Assembly (NCBI RefSeq): GCF_009687845.1
Contig: NZ_BLAD01000059.1
Coordinates: 53,706 to 117,705, forward strand
DNA length: 64,000 nucleotides
Direction: 5' to 3'
Source of the DNA: Acrocarpospora corrugata
GTDB lineage: Bacteria > Actinomycetota > Actinomycetes > Streptosporangiales > Streptosporangiaceae
Part shown: piece by piece, positions 9,881 through 18,034 of the stretch
Layout: every line of letters starts with the position of its first letter
How positions within the stretch are numbered: the first letter of the stretch is position 1
The notes under the pieces: generated by a model
What the model saw: the letters and a program-made list of their open reading frames with translations, nothing else
The model's database searches: none
Told to the model about the DNA's origin: nothing
Program-made: the position numbers and the translations under genes

Positions 9881-10768
9881 TTAACCCGGGACACGTCCGA
9901 CCACCCTGGCGTACATGCGGCCGGGCGCCGGGACCGGGTCCAGGAAGCCCGGCAGGGCGGGCAGGTCCACGGCGAAGGTCTGGAGCAGCTGGTAGAGGGT
10001 GTCGGCGTCGGCGGGGCGGCGGTCGGGGTCCTTCTCCAGCAGGGCGACGATGAGTTCGGCCAGCTCGTCGGGGATGCCGGGGACGCGCGGCGGGAGTTCC
10101 TTGACCTGACGTTCGAAGACGACGTAGTCGGTGGGGCCGGTGAACAGCTGGCGTCCGGTGAGCATCTCGTGCAGGACGCAGCCCAGCGCGTACAGGTCGC
10201 TGCGGGGTCCGGCGACGCCGCGCTTGATCTGCTCGGGGGCCATGTACGCGGGGGTGCCGAGGATCTGGCCGATCCGGGTGAACTGGGCGCCGTCGGCCTC
10301 GCGCAGGATGGCCAGGCCGAAGTCGAGGACCTTGACCGTGCCGTCCGGGCAGAGCATCAGGTTGGTCGGCTTGAGGTCGCGGTGGCAGATGGAGAGCGCG
10401 TGCGCGGCCGACAGCACGGCGCACGCCTGCGCGCCGATGGCGGCCGCCCAGGCCACCGGGAGCGGGCCGTGCTCGCTGACCACGTCGGCCACGGTGACGC
10501 CGTCGATGAACTGCATCACCTGGAAGAGGCGCTGCTCGTGGGTGCCGAAGTCGTACAGGACGGGGGCGCCCGGATGTTCCAGCCGGGCCAGGATGCGCGC
10601 CTCCCGGATGAAACGGCGCTCCAGCTCCTCGTCGGGGCCGCCGGGCAGGCGGAGGAACTTGACCGCGACCTTGCGGTCGAGATGTTTGTCGTGACCGCCG
10701 TAGACGGCCCCCATGCCACCCTGACCGAGGGGGAGGTCGTCAAGCTCGTATCGGTCAGCGATGACCAT
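9881..10768 (-). CDS. Soluble Ser/Thr protein kinase (PknB-type catalytic domain only)
   Basis: The 295-residue protein is almost entirely a Hanks-type kinase domain: glycine loop [11 protein letters not shown] near 16-26, VAVKFL with the ATP-binding Lys, catalytic loop [11 protein letters not shown], and APE within [11 protein letters not shown]. There is no transmembrane helix or sensor domain, only about 30 residues after the kinase core, so it should act in the cytoplasm. It starts 9 nt after the stop of the DNA methyltransferase gene and is followed 12 nt later by nrtL. A PP2C-type phosphatase is encoded divergently 61 bp beyond the methyltransferase. Substrates are unknown; the methyltransferase is a candidate only by linkage. 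Confidence 0.93.
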   Translation of the reverse strand: MVIADRYELDDLPLGQGGMGAVYGGHDKHLDRKVAVKFLRLPGGPDEELERRFIREARILARLEHPGAPVLYDFGTHEQRLFQVMQFIDGVTVADVVSEHGPLPVAWAAAIGAQACAVLSAAHALSICHRDLKPTNLMLCPDGTVKVLDFGLAILREADGAQFTRIGQILGTPAYMAPEQIKRGVAGPRSDLYALGCVLHEMLTGRQLFTGPTDYVVFERQVKELPPRVPGIPDELAELIVALLEKDPDRRPADADTLYQLLQTFAVDLPALPGFLDPVPAPGRMYARVVGRVPG

Positions 10769-10777
10769 GCGGCTACT

Positions 10778-12496
10778 TTAGAGGAGATGTCCGCTGGCGA
10801 GGCCGTCCAAGGCCAGCCGGATCAGCCGTTCTCCCCGCCGCGTGGTGGCCCGCAGCGCGTCGTCCAGCTCCGCCAGCCGCCGGAAGGCCGCGCCATAGGG
10901 CCTCTGCTCCGGCAGCGAGAGGCGGGGCACCCGGGTGCGGCGCGCGTCCAGGCGGCTGGTCCCCCGGCTGAGCCCGCCGCCCGCCCGCAGGAAACCGGCC
11001 AGGAAGTCGGCGTCCAGCCGGTCCTGGTCCAGCCGGTAGAGGGTGAGCTGCGGCCCCAGCACCGCGCCGCCCTCCGCGATCACCCGGACCACCCCGGCGG
11101 GCGTGGTGACCACGTCCCCCGGCTCGACCACGATCTGCCCGGCCGCCGATCCCGTCCACCCGGACGCGACCCCGCCCAGCAGCACGTCGTCGCCGGACAG
11201 CACCGGCACGTCGCCCTGCTCGGCCACCTCGCCCGGCTTCAGCGCCGAGTGGTGCACGGCCAGCAGCCCGGCCTTGGCCAGCTCGCCGACCGTGGTCATG
11301 TTCAGGTCCCTGGGCTGGTCCAGCACGTCGAGCCCCGGGCCGGTCAGCGTGCTCGCGGTGGCCCGGAACTCCGCCTGGACGGCGACGAACTCGGCGGGCG
11401 TGCCCTTCTGGTCGAAGCGGAGCGGGCTGACGTCCACCTCGTCGTCGAGCAGGTCGATGATGCGGACCCCCTGCGGGTCACGCTGGAACTCCAGCCAGGC
11501 GGGCCAGGCGCCGGCCACGTCGCCGTTGAACATCAGCACCTGCGCGGGCGGGCGCTCCCCGCTCTCCGGGCGGCGCAGCAGCCACAGGTCCGCGCCGCCG
11601 AGCGCGATCACGGCCCGCAGCGCGCCGCCGCGGAGCAGGTTGGCCCTGATCCTGCGGCCGGGACGGCGGGTGGCCGCGGCGGGCGGCATCAGGATCACCA
11701 CGGTGCCGCCGGGCCGGACCCGGGCCAGGCAGTGCTGGACCCAGGCCAGCTCGGGTTCGCCGCGCGGCGGCAGGCCGTATTCCCAGCGCGGGTCCCCGGC
11801 CAGCTCGTCGTGGCCCCAGGCGCGCTCGTTGAACGGCGGGTCGCAGACGACGGCGTCGGCGCGCTCGGCGGGGAAGCCGTCCTGGCGGAGCGAATCCCCC
11901 GCCACCACGCGGCCGTCCACGCCGCGCATCCGCAGCCGGATCTGGGCGATCCTGGCCGAGGAACCGGACAGTTCCTGCCCGATCGCGGTCTTCGCGCCCA
12001 GCAGCAGCGTCCCGATCCCGCAGGCCGGGTCGAGCAGGGTGCCGCCGCCGGACAGCCGGGTCATCAGCTCGGCCAGGTCGGCCGGGGTGACCGCCAGCTG
12101 GCGGGAGTGCGCGTCGACGTAGCGCTCGCAGAGGAACTCGAACGCGTCCCGCGCCCCCCGCTCCTCGGCCAGTTCGGTGAGAAGCGCGGTGACCCCGGCT
12201 TTCAGCCCGGACGGGCGCCCTTCCAGGAAGTCGCCGGCCGCGGCCACCAGCTCCCCGAGGCGCAGGTCCTCTCCGGCGGCGCGCAGCCGCTGCCAGGCCA
12301 GATCCCCCGGCGACACCTCGTAGGGCTTGCCGTTGCGGCGCAGCCACGCCGCCACCTCGGACAGCGAGAACAGCGGGCTCGCGGTGGTTCCGCCGACCGG
12401 CTGCGGGAAGTCGTCATGACGGCGACGCCAGTTGCTCACCGCGGCCCGGCCGACATCGGCCAGCCGGGCGATGTCGCCAGCGTTCACGTAAGTCAC
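10778..12496 (-). CDS. HTH - N6-adenine DNA methyltransferase - specificity-domain fusion, orphan
   Basis: This 572-residue protein has three parts. Residues 1-60 look like a helix-turn-helix (NAGDIARLADVGRAAVSNWRRR). The middle is an HsdM-like methyltransferase with the SAM motif DPACGIGTLLLGAKT near 153-167 and the catalytic motif CDPPFNE, where the first residue is D rather than the N usual in type I HsdM. From about 370 the sequence resembles a type I target-recognition half (GELAKAGL, VEPGDVVTTPAGVVR, a C-terminal helical stretch). No restriction, translocase or nuclease gene is adjacent, so it is an orphan modification or regulatory protein. It heads a minus-strand run leading into a kinase, nrtL, lysA and hom. 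Confidence 0.85.
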   Translation of the reverse strand: MTYVNAGDIARLADVGRAAVSNWRRRHDDFPQPVGGTTASPLFSLSEVAAWLRRNGKPYEVSPGDLAWQRLRAAGEDLRLGELVAAAGDFLEGRPSGLKAGVTALLTELAEERGARDAFEFLCERYVDAHSRQLAVTPADLAELMTRLSGGGTLLDPACGIGTLLLGAKTAIGQELSGSSARIAQIRLRMRGVDGRVVAGDSLRQDGFPAERADAVVCDPPFNERAWGHDELAGDPRWEYGLPPRGEPELAWVQHCLARVRPGGTVVILMPPAAATRRPGRRIRANLLRGGALRAVIALGGADLWLLRRPESGERPPAQVLMFNGDVAGAWPAWLEFQRDPQGVRIIDLLDDEVDVSPLRFDQKGTPAEFVAVQAEFRATASTLTGPGLDVLDQPRDLNMTTVGELAKAGLLAVHHSALKPGEVAEQGDVPVLSGDDVLLGGVASGWTGSAAGQIVVEPGDVVTTPAGVVRVIAEGGAVLGPQLTLYRLDQDRLDADFLAGFLRAGGGLSRGTSRLDARRTRVPRLSLPEQRPYGAAFRRLAELDDALRATTRRGERLIRLALDGLASGHLL

Positions 12497-12525
12497 GTCA
12501 TCACTCTACACGACACGTCTACTTG

Positions 12526-12537
12526 TGAAGTGCTTCA
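12526..12537. promoter_or_regulatory. Short inverted repeat in divergent methyltransferase/PP2C promoter
   Basis: TGAAG-TG-CTTCA lies in the 61-bp gap between the divergently transcribed methyltransferase (start 12496) and PP2C (start 12558) genes. A protein bound here could affect both promoters. Arms are only 5 bp, so chance occurrence is possible. Confidence 0.3.
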
Positions 12538-12557
12538 ACCAATGTTTTACTGTGCAC

Positions 12558-13373
12558 ATGGAACACAGCACGCTGGGACTCCGGTACGCCGCCCGATCCG
12601 ATGTCGGCCAGCGCCGCGTGAAGAACGAGGACTCGGCCTACGCGAGCGGACGGCTGCTCGCCATCGCCGACGGAATGGGCGGCCACCCGCACGGCGCGGT
12701 CGCCGGCGCCACCGCGATCCGGGTGCTGTCCGGCCTCCCCATGGACGGGGATCCGGTGGCCGCGCTGGAGGCCGCGGTGCACACCGCCGCCCAGACGCTG
12801 AAGAGCATGGCCGAGGCCGATCCGGCCATGAACGGCATGGGCACCACGCTGACCGCCATGCTGTGGAACGGCAGCGGCTTCGCGCTCGCCCACGTCGGCG
12901 ACTCGCGCGGCTACATGCTCCGCGACGGCGTGCTGTACCAGATCACCCATGACCACACCCTGGTGCAGTCGCTGGTGGACGACGGCCGGATGACGCCGGA
13001 GCAGGCGGCCGAGCATCCCCGGCGCTCGATGCTGATGCGGGCGCTGGAGAGCACCGGCAATGTGAATCCCGACATGTCCACCCGCGGCGCCTACTCGGGC
13101 GACCGTTACCTGCTCTGCTCGGACGGCCTGCCCGCCGTGGTGTCGCCGGACACGATGCACGAGATCCTCACCTCCGTAGCCGACCTCGACACCGTCGCGC
13201 GCACGCTCGTGGACCTCGCCAACCGGGGCGGCGGGCCCGACAACATCACCTGCGTCGTCGCCGACGTGGTCGAGCTGGCACCGGGGCCCGGCGGAGAAGG
13301 GCACCCCATCATGGTGGGCGCGGCGGCCATCGAGCAAGACCCCACCCCGGACCCGGCCGACCACGTCGCATGA
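12558..13373 (+). CDS. PP2C-family protein serine/threonine phosphatase
   Basis: The 271-residue protein is a stand-alone PPM/PP2C phosphatase, a Mn/Mg-dependent enzyme that removes phosphate from Ser/Thr. It shows the metal-binding motifs in order: QRRVKNEDSAY, ADGMGGHPHGA, HVGDSRGYM, LLCSDGL and GGGPDNIT. The ATG at 12558 (MEHSTLGLRYAARSDVG) is the usual PP2C beginning; a GTG 33 nt upstream would add an atypical leader. There is no membrane segment. It is divergent from the methyltransferase-kinase run and is the natural candidate to oppose the kinase at 9881-10768. The stop codon lies inside the first of three 11-bp tandem repeats. Confidence 0.93.
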   Translation: MEHSTLGLRYAARSDVGQRRVKNEDSAYASGRLLAIADGMGGHPHGAVAGATAIRVLSGLPMDGDPVAALEAAVHTAAQTLKSMAEADPAMNGMGTTLTAMLWNGSGFALAHVGDSRGYMLRDGVLYQITHDHTLVQSLVDDGRMTPEQAAEHPRRSMLMRALESTGNVNPDMSTRGAYSGDRYLLCSDGLPAVVSPDTMHEILTSVADLDTVARTLVDLANRGGGPDNITCVVADVVELAPGPGGEGHPIMVGAAAIEQDPTPDPADHVA

Positions 13374-13396
13374 CCGTCGCATGACCGTCGCATGAC
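13364..13396 (+). repeat. Three perfect 11-bp tandem repeats at the PP2C stop
   Basis: CGTCGCATGAC occurs three times head to tail. The first copy contains the PP2C stop codon, so copy number changes would not alter the protein. The repeats sit just before a terminator hairpin. Confidence 0.85.
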
Positions 13397-13399
13397 AAC

Positions 13400-13425
13400 G
13401 GGGCGGCCCTGGAACGGGCCGCCCC
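13400..13425. terminator. Bidirectional hairpin terminator between PP2C and the His-tailed gene
   Basis: A perfect 10-bp GC stem (GGGGCGGCCC / GGGCCGCCCC) with a 6-nt loop lies between the ends of two convergent genes. There is no U-tract, which is common for actinobacterial terminators. Confidence 0.75.
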
Positions 13426-13438
13426 GGTGCCTGGCGAA

Positions 13439-13789
13439 TCAGTGGTCGTGGTCGTGGTCGTGATCGTGGGGGTCGTCCTCGTCGTCGTCCTCAAGGGTCC
13501 CGTCGGAAGGCTCGACGCCGAGCATCGCCTCCCGGGGCTCGACCTCGTCGATGTGGTCGACGAGGCTGAGCACGTGGTCCGGCTCGATCAGCCACTGCAG
13601 GGCCGCCGCACCGGTCTCATCGCCGTTGACCAGCTCAATCTGCTCCTGGCGCTCAGCGGCGTCCAGATCGGCTTCGGGGTGACGGATCTCCTTCAGCGCC
13701 GCGGCCTGGAGGGCGGCCACGTCCGTGACCTCTACGACAAGATCTACCGTCAACCGCAGATAGCGTCCGGTGTCCGTTGCATCGCTCAT
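13439..13789 (-). CDS. Small acidic protein with His-Asp repeat tail, function unknown
   Basis: I do not recognise a family. The 116 residues begin with a beta-rich segment (RYLRLTVDLVVEVTDVAALQ) and a conserved-looking helical middle, then an acidic stretch (TLEDDDEDDP) that ends in HDHDHDHDH. Such a tail could bind divalent metal (Ni, Zn, Cu); that is inference from composition. The ATG lies 11 nt downstream of the ung stop on the same strand, so the two are probably co-transcribed. The tail is encoded by GTGGTC-like hexamer repeats at about 13441-13470, prone to length change. Confidence 0.75.
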   Translation of the reverse strand: MSDATDTGRYLRLTVDLVVEVTDVAALQAAALKEIRHPEADLDAAERQEQIELVNGDETGAAALQWLIEPDHVLSLVDHIDEVEPREAMLGVEPSDGTLEDDDEDDPHDHDHDHDH

Positions 13790-13799
13790 GGTGGTGATC

Positions 13800-14477
13800 C
13801 TAGGGGAGCTTCCACTCGACCGCGGACCCGCCCTGCTCGGTCAGCAGGGCGTTGGCGCGGCTGAACGGGCGGGAGCCGAAGAAGCCGCTGCGGGCCGACA
13901 GCGGGCTCGGGTGCGCCGACTCGATGCACGGCACCTGGCCCAGCATCGGCCGCAGGTTGCGGGCGTCCCGGCCCCACAGCACGGCGACCAGCGGGCCGCC
14001 GCGCTCGACCAGCGCGTGGATGGCCTGCTCGGTGACCTCCTCCCAGCCCTTGCCGCGGTGCGAGGCGGGCTTGCCCGGCATCACCGTGAGCACCCGGTTG
14101 AGCAGCAGCACGCCCTGCTCGGTCCACGGGGTGAGATCCCCGTTGGAGGGGGTGGGCAGGCCGAGGTCGGCCGTGTACTCGGTGAAGATGTTGCGCAGGC
14201 TGCCCGGCACCGGGCGGACGTCGGCGGCGACCGAGAAACTCAGGCCGACCGGGTGACCCGGCGTCGGGTAGGGATCCTGCCCGACGATCAGCACCCGCAC
14301 GTCGGCCAGCGGCTGCTGGAACGCGCGGAGCACGTTCGGTCCTGACGGCAGGTACTGCCGGCCTTCGGCGATCTCCTGCCGCAGGAAATCGCCCATCGCG
14401 GCTATCCGCCCGGCGACGGGCTCCAGGGCCGTGGCCCAGCCGGGTTCCATGATCTCGGGTAAGGGACGTGCTGTCAT
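13800..14477 (-). CDS. ung: Uracil-DNA glycosylase (family 1)
   Basis: Ung removes uracil from DNA to start base-excision repair. The 225-residue protein has the water-activating motif [18 protein letters not shown] and the DNA-intercalating/catalytic HPSPLSA near the C-terminus, plus LLLNRVLTV and the LW-G-A region, all typical of family 1. Length is normal. The start is ATG at 14477. It is followed on the same strand by the His-tailed small gene. An 11-bp-stem hairpin at 14501-14541 separates it from the transporter genes transcribed towards it. Confidence 0.96.
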   Translation of the reverse strand: MTARPLPEIMEPGWATALEPVAGRIAAMGDFLRQEIAEGRQYLPSGPNVLRAFQQPLADVRVLIVGQDPYPTPGHPVGLSFSVAADVRPVPGSLRNIFTEYTADLGLPTPSNGDLTPWTEQGVLLLNRVLTVMPGKPASHRGKGWEEVTEQAIHALVERGGPLVAVLWGRDARNLRPMLGQVPCIESAHPSPLSARSGFFGSRPFSRANALLTEQGGSAVEWKLP

Positions 14478-14500
14478 GGTCGCGGAGCCTATCGACCGGG

Positions 14501-14541
14501 TACGACATCGCGCGGACGAATCCGCCGCACGATGTCGTACA
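14501..14541 (-). terminator. Terminator after the sugar ABC transporter operon
   Basis: GTACGACATCG and CGATGTCGTAC form a perfect 11-bp stem, with a further GCGG/CCGC pairing inside after one mismatch. It lies 9 nt beyond the stop of the last permease gene and before ung. Confidence 0.75.
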
Positions 14542-14549
14542 TTTCCGGC

Positions 14550-15413
14550 CTACTTCCCCGAACCGGCCAGCAGACCCTGCACGAAGTACCGCTGGAAGGC
14601 GAAGAACAGCACCAGCGGGATGATCAGCGACAGGAACGCGCCAGGCGCGAGGATGTCGATGTTCGTCCCGAACTGCCGCATCTGCGATTGCAGTGCCTTC
14701 GTCATCGGCTGGTTCTCCGTGTCGGCGTACACCAGGGCCACCAGCAGGTCGTTCCAGACCCACAGGAACTGGAAGATGCCCAGCGACGCGATCGCCGGCT
14801 TGGCCAGCGGGAAGACCACGGTCGCGAAGATCCGCCATTCCGGCGCCCCGTCCATCCGGGACGCCTCCAGCAGCTCCCGCGGGATGCCCGCGAAGAAGTT
14901 GCGGAGCAGGAAGATGGCGAACGGCAGCCCGAACGCCACGTGGAACAGCACCACGCCGGCGATCGAGCCGAAGATCCCCACCGCGCCGTACAGCTTCGCG
15001 ATCGGGATGAGCGCGATCTGCACCGGCACCACCAGCAGCGCGATGACCACCAGGAACAGCGCGTCCCGCCCGGGGAACTCGATCCAGGCGAACGCGTACG
15101 CCGCCATCGCCGCGATCCCGATCACCAGCAGCGTGGCCGGCACGGTGATCAGCACCGTGTTCCAGAACGACGAGCTGAACCCGGAGGCGAGCAGGTTGCC
15201 GTAGTTCTCCAGGGTCAGCTGCGCCGGTTTGGCGAACAGCGTCCACCAGCCGGAGGAGTTGTTGTCCGCCTCGGCCCGCAGCGAGACCACCAGCAGCCCG
15301 AGGGTCGGCACCAGCCAGAAGATCGCCACCAGGATCAGCAGGACCTGGAGCACGCCGCCGCCGAACCGGTCGATCAGCCGGGCCGGGCCGCGCTGGAAGG
15401 TCGCGTCGCTCAT
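14550..15413 (-). CDS. Carbohydrate ABC transporter permease (MalG type)
   Basis: This 287-residue membrane protein has six predicted helices and the cytoplasmic EAA loop LLEASRMDGAPEWRIF that docks to the transporter ATPase; it is the second permease of a CUT1-type sugar importer. The ATG at 15413 overlaps the stop of the upstream MalF-type gene (ATGA); a longer open frame upstream lies inside that gene and was rejected. A terminator follows. No ATPase gene is present in the cluster, so it probably shares a general MsiK-type ATPase encoded elsewhere, as is common in Streptomyces and relatives. The sugar is unknown. Confidence 0.92.
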   Translation of the reverse strand: MSDATFQRGPARLIDRFGGGVLQVLLILVAIFWLVPTLGLLVVSLRAEADNNSSGWWTLFAKPAQLTLENYGNLLASGFSSSFWNTVLITVPATLLVIGIAAMAAYAFAWIEFPGRDALFLVVIALLVVPVQIALIPIAKLYGAVGIFGSIAGVVLFHVAFGLPFAIFLLRNFFAGIPRELLEASRMDGAPEWRIFATVVFPLAKPAIASLGIFQFLWVWNDLLVALVYADTENQPMTKALQSQMRQFGTNIDILAPGAFLSLIIPLVLFFAFQRYFVQGLLAGSGK

Positions 15414-16708
15414 CGTTCGTCCCTCCGGAACCTGCGGATGTTGAAGGCCATGAACGGCAGCACCAGCAGCAGCAGGAAGATGGCCAGCGCGCTGCCCATG
15501 CCCTGGTTGCCGCCGCCGCCGAAGGAGACCCGCCACATCTCCAGCGCGACCACGTTGGCGTCGGGCTGCACCGAGCCGGGCGCGATGATGAAGACCAGGT
15601 CGAAGACCTTCAGCACGTTGATGATCATCGTGACGAAGACGACCAGCAGGACCGGTGACAGCAGCGGCACGGTGATCTTGCGGAACACCTGCCATTCGGT
15701 GGCTCCGTCGATCCTGGCGGCCTCCAGCGCGTCCCTGGGGATGGCCGAGAGCCCGGCGGCGATCAGCACCATCGCGAAACCCGCCCAGACCCAGACGTAC
15801 GCGCCGATGATCGCCGGGGTGATCAACGCCGGGCCCAGCCAGGTCACCCCGGTCGAGGAGGCGGTGAAATTCGACTGAGGCAGGCGCAGCAGGTACGAGC
15901 CCGAGGTCAGCTCGTCGAACCGGAAGCTGCCGTCCGCCTCGGTCCGCGTGGCAGCGCGGACCGTGTCGCCTTCCACCGCCTCGACGGTCACCCCCGCCAG
16001 GCCCCGCTCCTGCGGGTCGATCGCGCCGACCGTGCCGCCGCCCCCGCGGACGGTATCGATCCAGATCGTCCCGGAGAGCCCGGGGCCGGCGGCGGCGGGC
16101 CGCGCGGCGGTGAAGCCGGCGACCGCGTCGGGGCTCAGCCCGACCAGCGGGATCAGCGCCGGCGTCCCGGGCTGGACCTGCTGCTTGGTCACGACCGCAC
16201 CCTCGCGCAGCGCCGCGGGCGCCGCGTCGTTCTCCCGGGGGCGGGCCCCCGGGTAACCCTGGTCGCCGGAGAAGACGCCCTGCACGGTCGTGATGATCGC
16301 GTTGGCGACGCCCTTGTCCGGGTCCTGCTCGTAGACCAGGCGGAAGATGACGCCGGCGGCCAGCAGCGAGACGGCCATCGGCATGAACAGGACGAGTTTG
16401 AACGCGGTCGCCCAGCGGATCCGCTCGGTCAGCACCGCGAAGATCAGCCCGAGCACGGTCACCACCAGCGGCGCGACCACCACCCAGATGATGTTGTTGC
16501 GGATCGTGACGAGGGTGGCAGGATCGCTGAAGATCGCGCCGTAGTTGGCCAGGCCGACGAAGGCGTTCCCGCTCGCGTCGTGCACGCTCCTGGAGATCGA
16601 GTAGACGATCGGGTAGACCATCCACGCGGCCAGCAGGAGCACGGCGGGTGCCAGGAAGACCCACGCCATCGCCGGAGAGGGCCCCAGGCGGGCTCGGGGG
16701 GCGGCCAC
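15410..16708 (-). CDS. Carbohydrate ABC transporter permease (MalF type) with Ig-like insertion
   Basis: The 432-residue protein has hydrophobic segments near 13-38, 73-93, 103-124, 290-320 and towards the C-terminus, and an EAA loop (LEAARIDGATEWQVF, about 328-342). Between the third helix and the next one (about 130-285) lies a roughly 155-residue hydrophilic insertion. Its last 70 residues (about 210-278: LSGTIWIDT, GLAGVTVEAVEG, EADGSFRFDELTSGSYLLRL) look like a Cna-B / SdrD-B / carboxypeptidase-regulatory beta-sandwich. It corresponds in place to the P2 loop of E. coli MalF, which contacts the binding protein. The GTG start at 16708 has AAGGAG overlapping the preceding stop; upstream in-frame codons lie within that gene. 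Confidence 0.9.
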   Translation of the reverse strand: MAAPRARLGPSPAMAWVFLAPAVLLLAAWMVYPIVYSISRSVHDASGNAFVGLANYGAIFSDPATLVTIRNNIIWVVVAPLVVTVLGLIFAVLTERIRWATAFKLVLFMPMAVSLLAAGVIFRLVYEQDPDKGVANAIITTVQGVFSGDQGYPGARPRENDAAPAALREGAVVTKQQVQPGTPALIPLVGLSPDAVAGFTAARPAAAGPGLSGTIWIDTVRGGGGTVGAIDPQERGLAGVTVEAVEGDTVRAATRTEADGSFRFDELTSGSYLLRLPQSNFTASSTGVTWLGPALITPAIIGAYVWVWAGFAMVLIAAGLSAIPRDALEAARIDGATEWQVFRKITVPLLSPVLLVVFVTMIINVLKVFDLVFIIAPGSVQPDANVVALEMWRVSFGGGGNQGMGSALAIFLLLLVLPFMAFNIRRFRRDER

Positions 16709-16712
16709 GGCC

Positions 16713-18032
16713 TTACTCCTTGTACGTCTTGGCGGCGTCGGCTTCGAGCCTGTCCTGGACGCCCTTGATGTCGGCCGGGTCGCGGAGGAAGTCCTGGAGG
16801 TGCTTCCACTCGCCCTTGCCGTCGGTGCCGCCGAAGGCACTGGGGGCCAGGTCGGACATGTCGTAGCGGACCGCCTCACCGGCCGAGATGATCGTCTGGG
16901 CCAGCTGGCGGGTCAGCTCGCTCGGGTAGTTGTCCGGGGAGACGTTCCGGTTCGGCGACAGGTAGCCGGGCAGCTTGGCCCAGATCTCGCCGCCCTCTTT
17001 GGAGGCCAGGAACTCCAGCAGCGCCATCGCGCCCTCGGAGTCCTTCAGCGCCACCGCGATGTCGCCGCCGAGCACCACCGGCGTGGTGTCCCCCACCGTC
17101 GGGAACGGCATGATCTTGGCGTCCTCGCCGATGGTCGCGCCGGACTGGGCGGCGGCGGAGGCGACGAAGTCGGCCTCGATCACCATGGCGGCCTTCTTCT
17201 CGCCATACACCTGGGTGACGCAGGTCGGGAAGTCGGTCTGCAGCGCGCCGGACGCGCCGCCGAGCACGAAGTCCTGCTTGCCGAAGATCTGCGCCATCTT
17301 CTGCAGCGCGGTGGTGACCGAGGGGTCGGTCCACGGCAGCTGGTGTTTGGCCAGCTTGTCGTAGTTCGCCGGGCCCGCGCTGGACAGGTAGACGTTCTCG
17401 AACAGGTCGGTGAGCGTCCAGCCGGAGGCGCCGCAGAGCGAGAACGGCGGGGTGCCCGCGTCGGCCAGCGTCTGCGCGGTCTTGCCGATCAGGTCATCCC
17501 AGGTGCTCGCCTCGGCAGCGCCGGCGTCCTCGAAGGCGGCGGTGCGGTACCAGATGAGCGACTTGTGGGCGGCCTTCACCAGCACGCCGTAGACTTGGCC
17601 GCCGGCCGAGCCCAGCTCCTTCCAGTACGGCGTGTAGTTCTCGTCGATCTGCTTGCGCACGTTCTCGCCCAGCGGCTTGAGCGCGTTCATGTCGGCGTAC
17701 TGCTGGACCAGGCCGGGCTGCGGCAGGATGGCCACGTCCGGCGGGGTCTTGGCCTCGATCCGCGGGCCCAGGTAGGCGCCGGTGTCCTCGCCGGTGCCGG
17801 CGTACACGACCTCGGCGCCGGTCTTGGCCGTGAAGGCGGCCAGCACCTGCTCGAAGTTGGCCTGCTCCTCGCCGGTCCACTTGGCGGCGACCTCGATCTT
17901 GACGCCGGCCAGGGGTTTGGCGGCGGTGGCGGTGGGGGCGGCCGCGGAACCGGACGGGTTCGAGGGCGTGGCTTCGCCCCCGCAAGCAGTGACAGCCAGT
18001 GCGGCTATCAACAGGATTGCGGGTTTACGCAT
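16713..18032 (-). CDS. Sugar-binding lipoprotein of the ABC importer (second of two)
   Basis: This 439-residue extracellular solute-binding protein (family 1 type) has a lipoprotein signal: MRKPAILLIAALAVTACGG, with lipobox VTAC. A Ser/Thr/Pro/Ala-rich linker (about 20-42) follows, then the binding fold (KIEVAAKWTGEEQANFEQVLAAFTAKTGAEV and so on). The start is ATG at 18032 with a strong AGGAGG overlapping the upstream stop. It is directly followed by the MalF- and MalG-type permeases, so it is probably the main receptor for this importer. Which sugar it binds cannot be told; TreS and the TreXYZ genes in the window make an alpha-glucoside plausible but unproven. Confidence 0.92.
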   Translation of the reverse strand: MRKPAILLIAALAVTACGGEATPSNPSGSAAAPTATAAKPLAGVKIEVAAKWTGEEQANFEQVLAAFTAKTGAEVVYAGTGEDTGAYLGPRIEAKTPPDVAILPQPGLVQQYADMNALKPLGENVRKQIDENYTPYWKELGSAGGQVYGVLVKAAHKSLIWYRTAAFEDAGAAEASTWDDLIGKTAQTLADAGTPPFSLCGASGWTLTDLFENVYLSSAGPANYDKLAKHQLPWTDPSVTTALQKMAQIFGKQDFVLGGASGALQTDFPTCVTQVYGEKKAAMVIEADFVASAAAQSGATIGEDAKIMPFPTVGDTTPVVLGGDIAVALKDSEGAMALLEFLASKEGGEIWAKLPGYLSPNRNVSPDNYPSELTRQLAQTIISAGEAVRYDMSDLAPSAFGGTDGKGEWKHLQDFLRDPADIKGVQDRLEADAAKTYKE

Positions 18033-18034
18033 GG

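Noticed and set aside
9881..13373. A Pgl or BREX phage-defence island
   Set aside because: Only a kinase and a methyltransferase of different layout are present; PglY/PglZ-type ATPase and phosphatase, or other defence genes, are missing, and the run leads into lysine biosynthesis genes.
13441..13490. GTGGTC-type repeats as a CRISPR or satellite element
   Set aside because: They are the codons for the His-Asp and acidic tail of a real small protein.
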